From an uncultured bacterium (GTDB lineage Bacteria; Acidobacteriota; UBA890): DNA of 5,925 nucleotides. A model generated the notes under the pieces. The model was given only the letters and a program-made list of their open reading frames with translations. It had not been told where the DNA came from and ran no database searches. The stretch covers positions 1 through 5,925 of the forward strand of contig CALAKE010000088.1 of the NCBI GenBank assembly GCA_937922775.1, in the 5' to 3' direction. This document shows, in pieces, positions 5,213 through 5,925 of the stretch; within the stretch, counting starts at the first letter, position 1, and each line of letters opens with the position of its first letter. Made by a program: the position numbers and the translations under genes.

Positions 5213-5505
5213 CTGTCGCCACGTTCCTGATCCAGAAGCTCAGCCGATGTGACCCCGACCAGGAGCGAATCTCCCCTGATCGGATAGAGAGATGGATCAT
5301 TCGGCGACCCGAGCGTGACCTTGCCCTGCCGCGCGAGATCGAGCACCCCGCGGGGGATCTCGGATGTAACCCCCGGCTCGCCTGGCGGCCGGATCTCCGC
5401 GACCACGGTCCCACGATCGGTCACCTGGACCATTTCGCCGGCGCGGACGAGACGGAGGTATTCGCTGAGACGGTTCTTGAGCTCTCTGATTCCCACGGTC
5501 ACCAT
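5209..5505 (-). CDS. Phd/YefM-type antitoxin of the second PIN module
   Basis: This is a 98-residue protein. The N-terminal Phd/YefM fold is clear: MVTVGIRELKNRLSEYLR (1-18), then LVRAGEMVQVTDRGTVVAEI (19-38), the strand-helix-turn that dimerises and binds DNA. Residues about 45-98 form the toxin-binding tail, with 'EIPRGVLDLARQGKVTLG' and an acidic end 'SAELLDQERGDR'. The start is ATG 5505-5503. The frame is open further upstream to 5730, but those 75 residues lack the fold and cross the operator. A run of G lies only 1 nt from the ATG, too close for a good Shine-Dalgarno. With a -10-like TACATT ending 6 nt before the ATG, the message may be leaderless. It pairs with the overlapping toxin gene and probably represses its own promoter through the palindrome next to its start. 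Confidence 0.9.
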   Translation of the reverse strand: MVTVGIRELKNRLSEYLRLVRAGEMVQVTDRGTVVAEIRPPGEPGVTSEIPRGVLDLARQGKVTLGSPNDPSLYPIRGDSLLVGVTSAELLDQERGDR

Positions 5506-5510
5506 GCCCC

Positions 5511-5536
5511 CAATGTAGCTACATGAGGCTACATTG
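5511..5536. promoter_or_regulatory. Operator of the Phd-PIN module: palindrome plus phased third half-site
   Basis: ATGTAGCTACAT (5513-5524) is a perfect 12-bp palindrome. A further GCTACAT (5528-5534) repeats the right half exactly 10 bp after 5518-5524, one helical turn on. Together, CAATGTAG (5511-5518) and CTACATTG (5529-5536) also form a larger inverted repeat. This lies 6 nt upstream of the antitoxin ATG. Phd-type antitoxins bind such palindromes cooperatively, so autoregulation is a firm inference, though the binding itself is untested. Confidence 0.7.
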
Positions 5537-5541
5537 CGCAA
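5512..5541 (-). promoter_or_regulatory. Possible promoter of the Phd-PIN module
   Basis: On the minus strand, TTGCGC (5541-5536) and TACATT (5517-5512, 4/6 match to TATAAT) are 18 bp apart and sit on the palindromic operator. The start of transcription would fall on or next to the antitoxin ATG. The -35 match is weak. Confidence 0.35.
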
Positions 5542-5568
5542 GCTGAATGGCCCCGATCGCTGACACTC

Positions 5569-5596
5569 TTGATCAGACGGCCATCGGGAGTAGTAT
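5569..5596 (+). promoter_or_regulatory. Possible promoter of the secreted FGE-family gene
   Basis: TTGATC (5569-5574, 4/6) and TAGTAT (5591-5596, 4/6) are 16 bp apart. The start would be near 5603, leaving a leader of about 85 nt before the ATG at 5688. An extra ATGTAGCT (5608-5615), identical to half of the neighbouring operator, lies just downstream of the predicted start. Confidence 0.35.
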
Positions 5597-5675
5597 TCGG
5601 TCGATTGATGTAGCTGGATTCTCCTCACAGCTCTCTGGGGAGTTGGCATTTGCAGCCGCCGATCGCACATCGCAC

Positions 5676-5679
5676 GGAG
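5676..5679 (+). promoter_or_regulatory. Shine-Dalgarno GGAG of the FGE-family gene
   Basis: GGAG lies 8 nt before the ATG at 5688, which opens directly into a signal peptide. Confidence 0.55.
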
Positions 5680-5687
5680 ACACCGAC

Positions 5688-5925
5688 ATGAAGAAATCGA
5701 CCCTATTGATGATTCTGGGTCTGGTGGCAACGACGCTCGGGCTCAGCGCCCAGGCCCCTCCTCCCGGCATGGTCCTGATTCCAGGCGGGTCGTTCATGAT
5801 GGGTGACGCCGACGGCCAGGACCAGGAGAAGCCCGTTCATGAGGTTGAGTTGGATGCGTTCTATATGGATACCCATGAAGTCACGTTGGAGGAGTTCGGG
5901 GATTTCGTAGACGCGACCAACTACG
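5688..5925 (+). CDS. Secreted FGE/SUMF1-family (formylglycine-generating enzyme-like) protein, 3'-truncated
   Basis: The ATG at 5688 has GGAG (5676-5679) 8 nt upstream, and 79 codons are visible before the right edge. Residues 1-21 (MKKSTLLMILGLVATTLGLS then A) look like a Sec signal peptide. The FGE-sulfatase domain begins at about residue 28: GMVLIPGGSFMMGD (27-40), then EKPVHEVELDAFYMD (47-61) and THEVTLEEFGDFV (62-74). That is the standard opening 'M-V-x-IPGG-x-F-x-MG ... PVHxVxLdxFyxDxxEVT'. True formylglycine-generating enzymes oxidise a sulfatase cysteine. Many exported bacterial members have other or unknown roles, and the catalytic cysteine region lies outside the window, so enzymatic activity cannot be judged. 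The gene is divergent from the antitoxin gene. Confidence 0.9.
   Translation, partial: MKKSTLLMILGLVATTLGLSAQAPPPGMVLIPGGSFMMGDADGQDQEKPVHEVELDAFYMDTHEVTLEEFGDFVDATNY

Noticed and set aside
4879..5526. 215-codon plus-strand frame
   Set aside because: It is an Arg/Pro-rich shadow of the Phd antitoxin and PIN toxin genes, both of which have complete domain motifs on the other strand.

Overview
This 5.9 kb window is GC-rich bacterial DNA with dense, short genes on both strands. The initiation signals are bacterial (AGGGAGG and GGGAG Shine-Dalgarno sequences, GTG and TTG starts, 4-nt stop/start overlaps). I cannot name the organism. The gene set (CorA, EamA, a secreted FGE-type protein, several PIN toxins) would fit a free-living soil or sediment bacterium, but no gene here is taxonomically diagnostic.

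Left part (1-1720): the 3' end of an uncharacterised plus-strand gene runs in from the left edge. It is followed by a small two-helix membrane protein with a strong ribosome binding site, then, convergently, a secreted protein of unknown function. Upstream of the secreted gene, on the same strand, is a frameshifted remnant of the C-terminal beta-barrel of a patatin/surface-antigen outer-membrane protein. About 100 bp of apparently non-coding DNA then separates it from corA.

Middle part (1719-4545): a corA-type divalent cation channel gene (GTG start) overlaps by 4 nt the end of a possible small upstream ORF. Divergent from these is a ribbon-helix-helix antitoxin gene with a PIN toxin gene. 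The toxin begins at a TTG that overlaps the antitoxin stop, and its 3' end overlaps by 35 bp an oppositely oriented EamA-type transporter gene.

Right part (4546-5925): a 241-bp intergenic stretch carries three degenerate 18-bp tandem units. A second, unrelated toxin-antitoxin pair follows on the minus strand (Phd-like antitoxin, PIN toxin, ATGA overlap), with a clear palindromic operator at its promoter. Divergently, the window ends inside a secreted formylglycine-generating-enzyme-family (FGE/SUMF1-type) gene. Its short upstream region contains a further copy of the operator half-site.

The functional theme is two independent type II toxin-antitoxin modules 1.5 kb apart among transport and envelope genes. 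The antitoxin promoters both look autoregulated, and both may give leaderless transcripts. I see no rRNA, tRNA, CRISPR array, transposase or integrase. I found no clearly novel multi-gene system. The best leads are the two operator architectures, the Asp-to-Glu change in the second PIN toxin, and the decayed outer-membrane gene.
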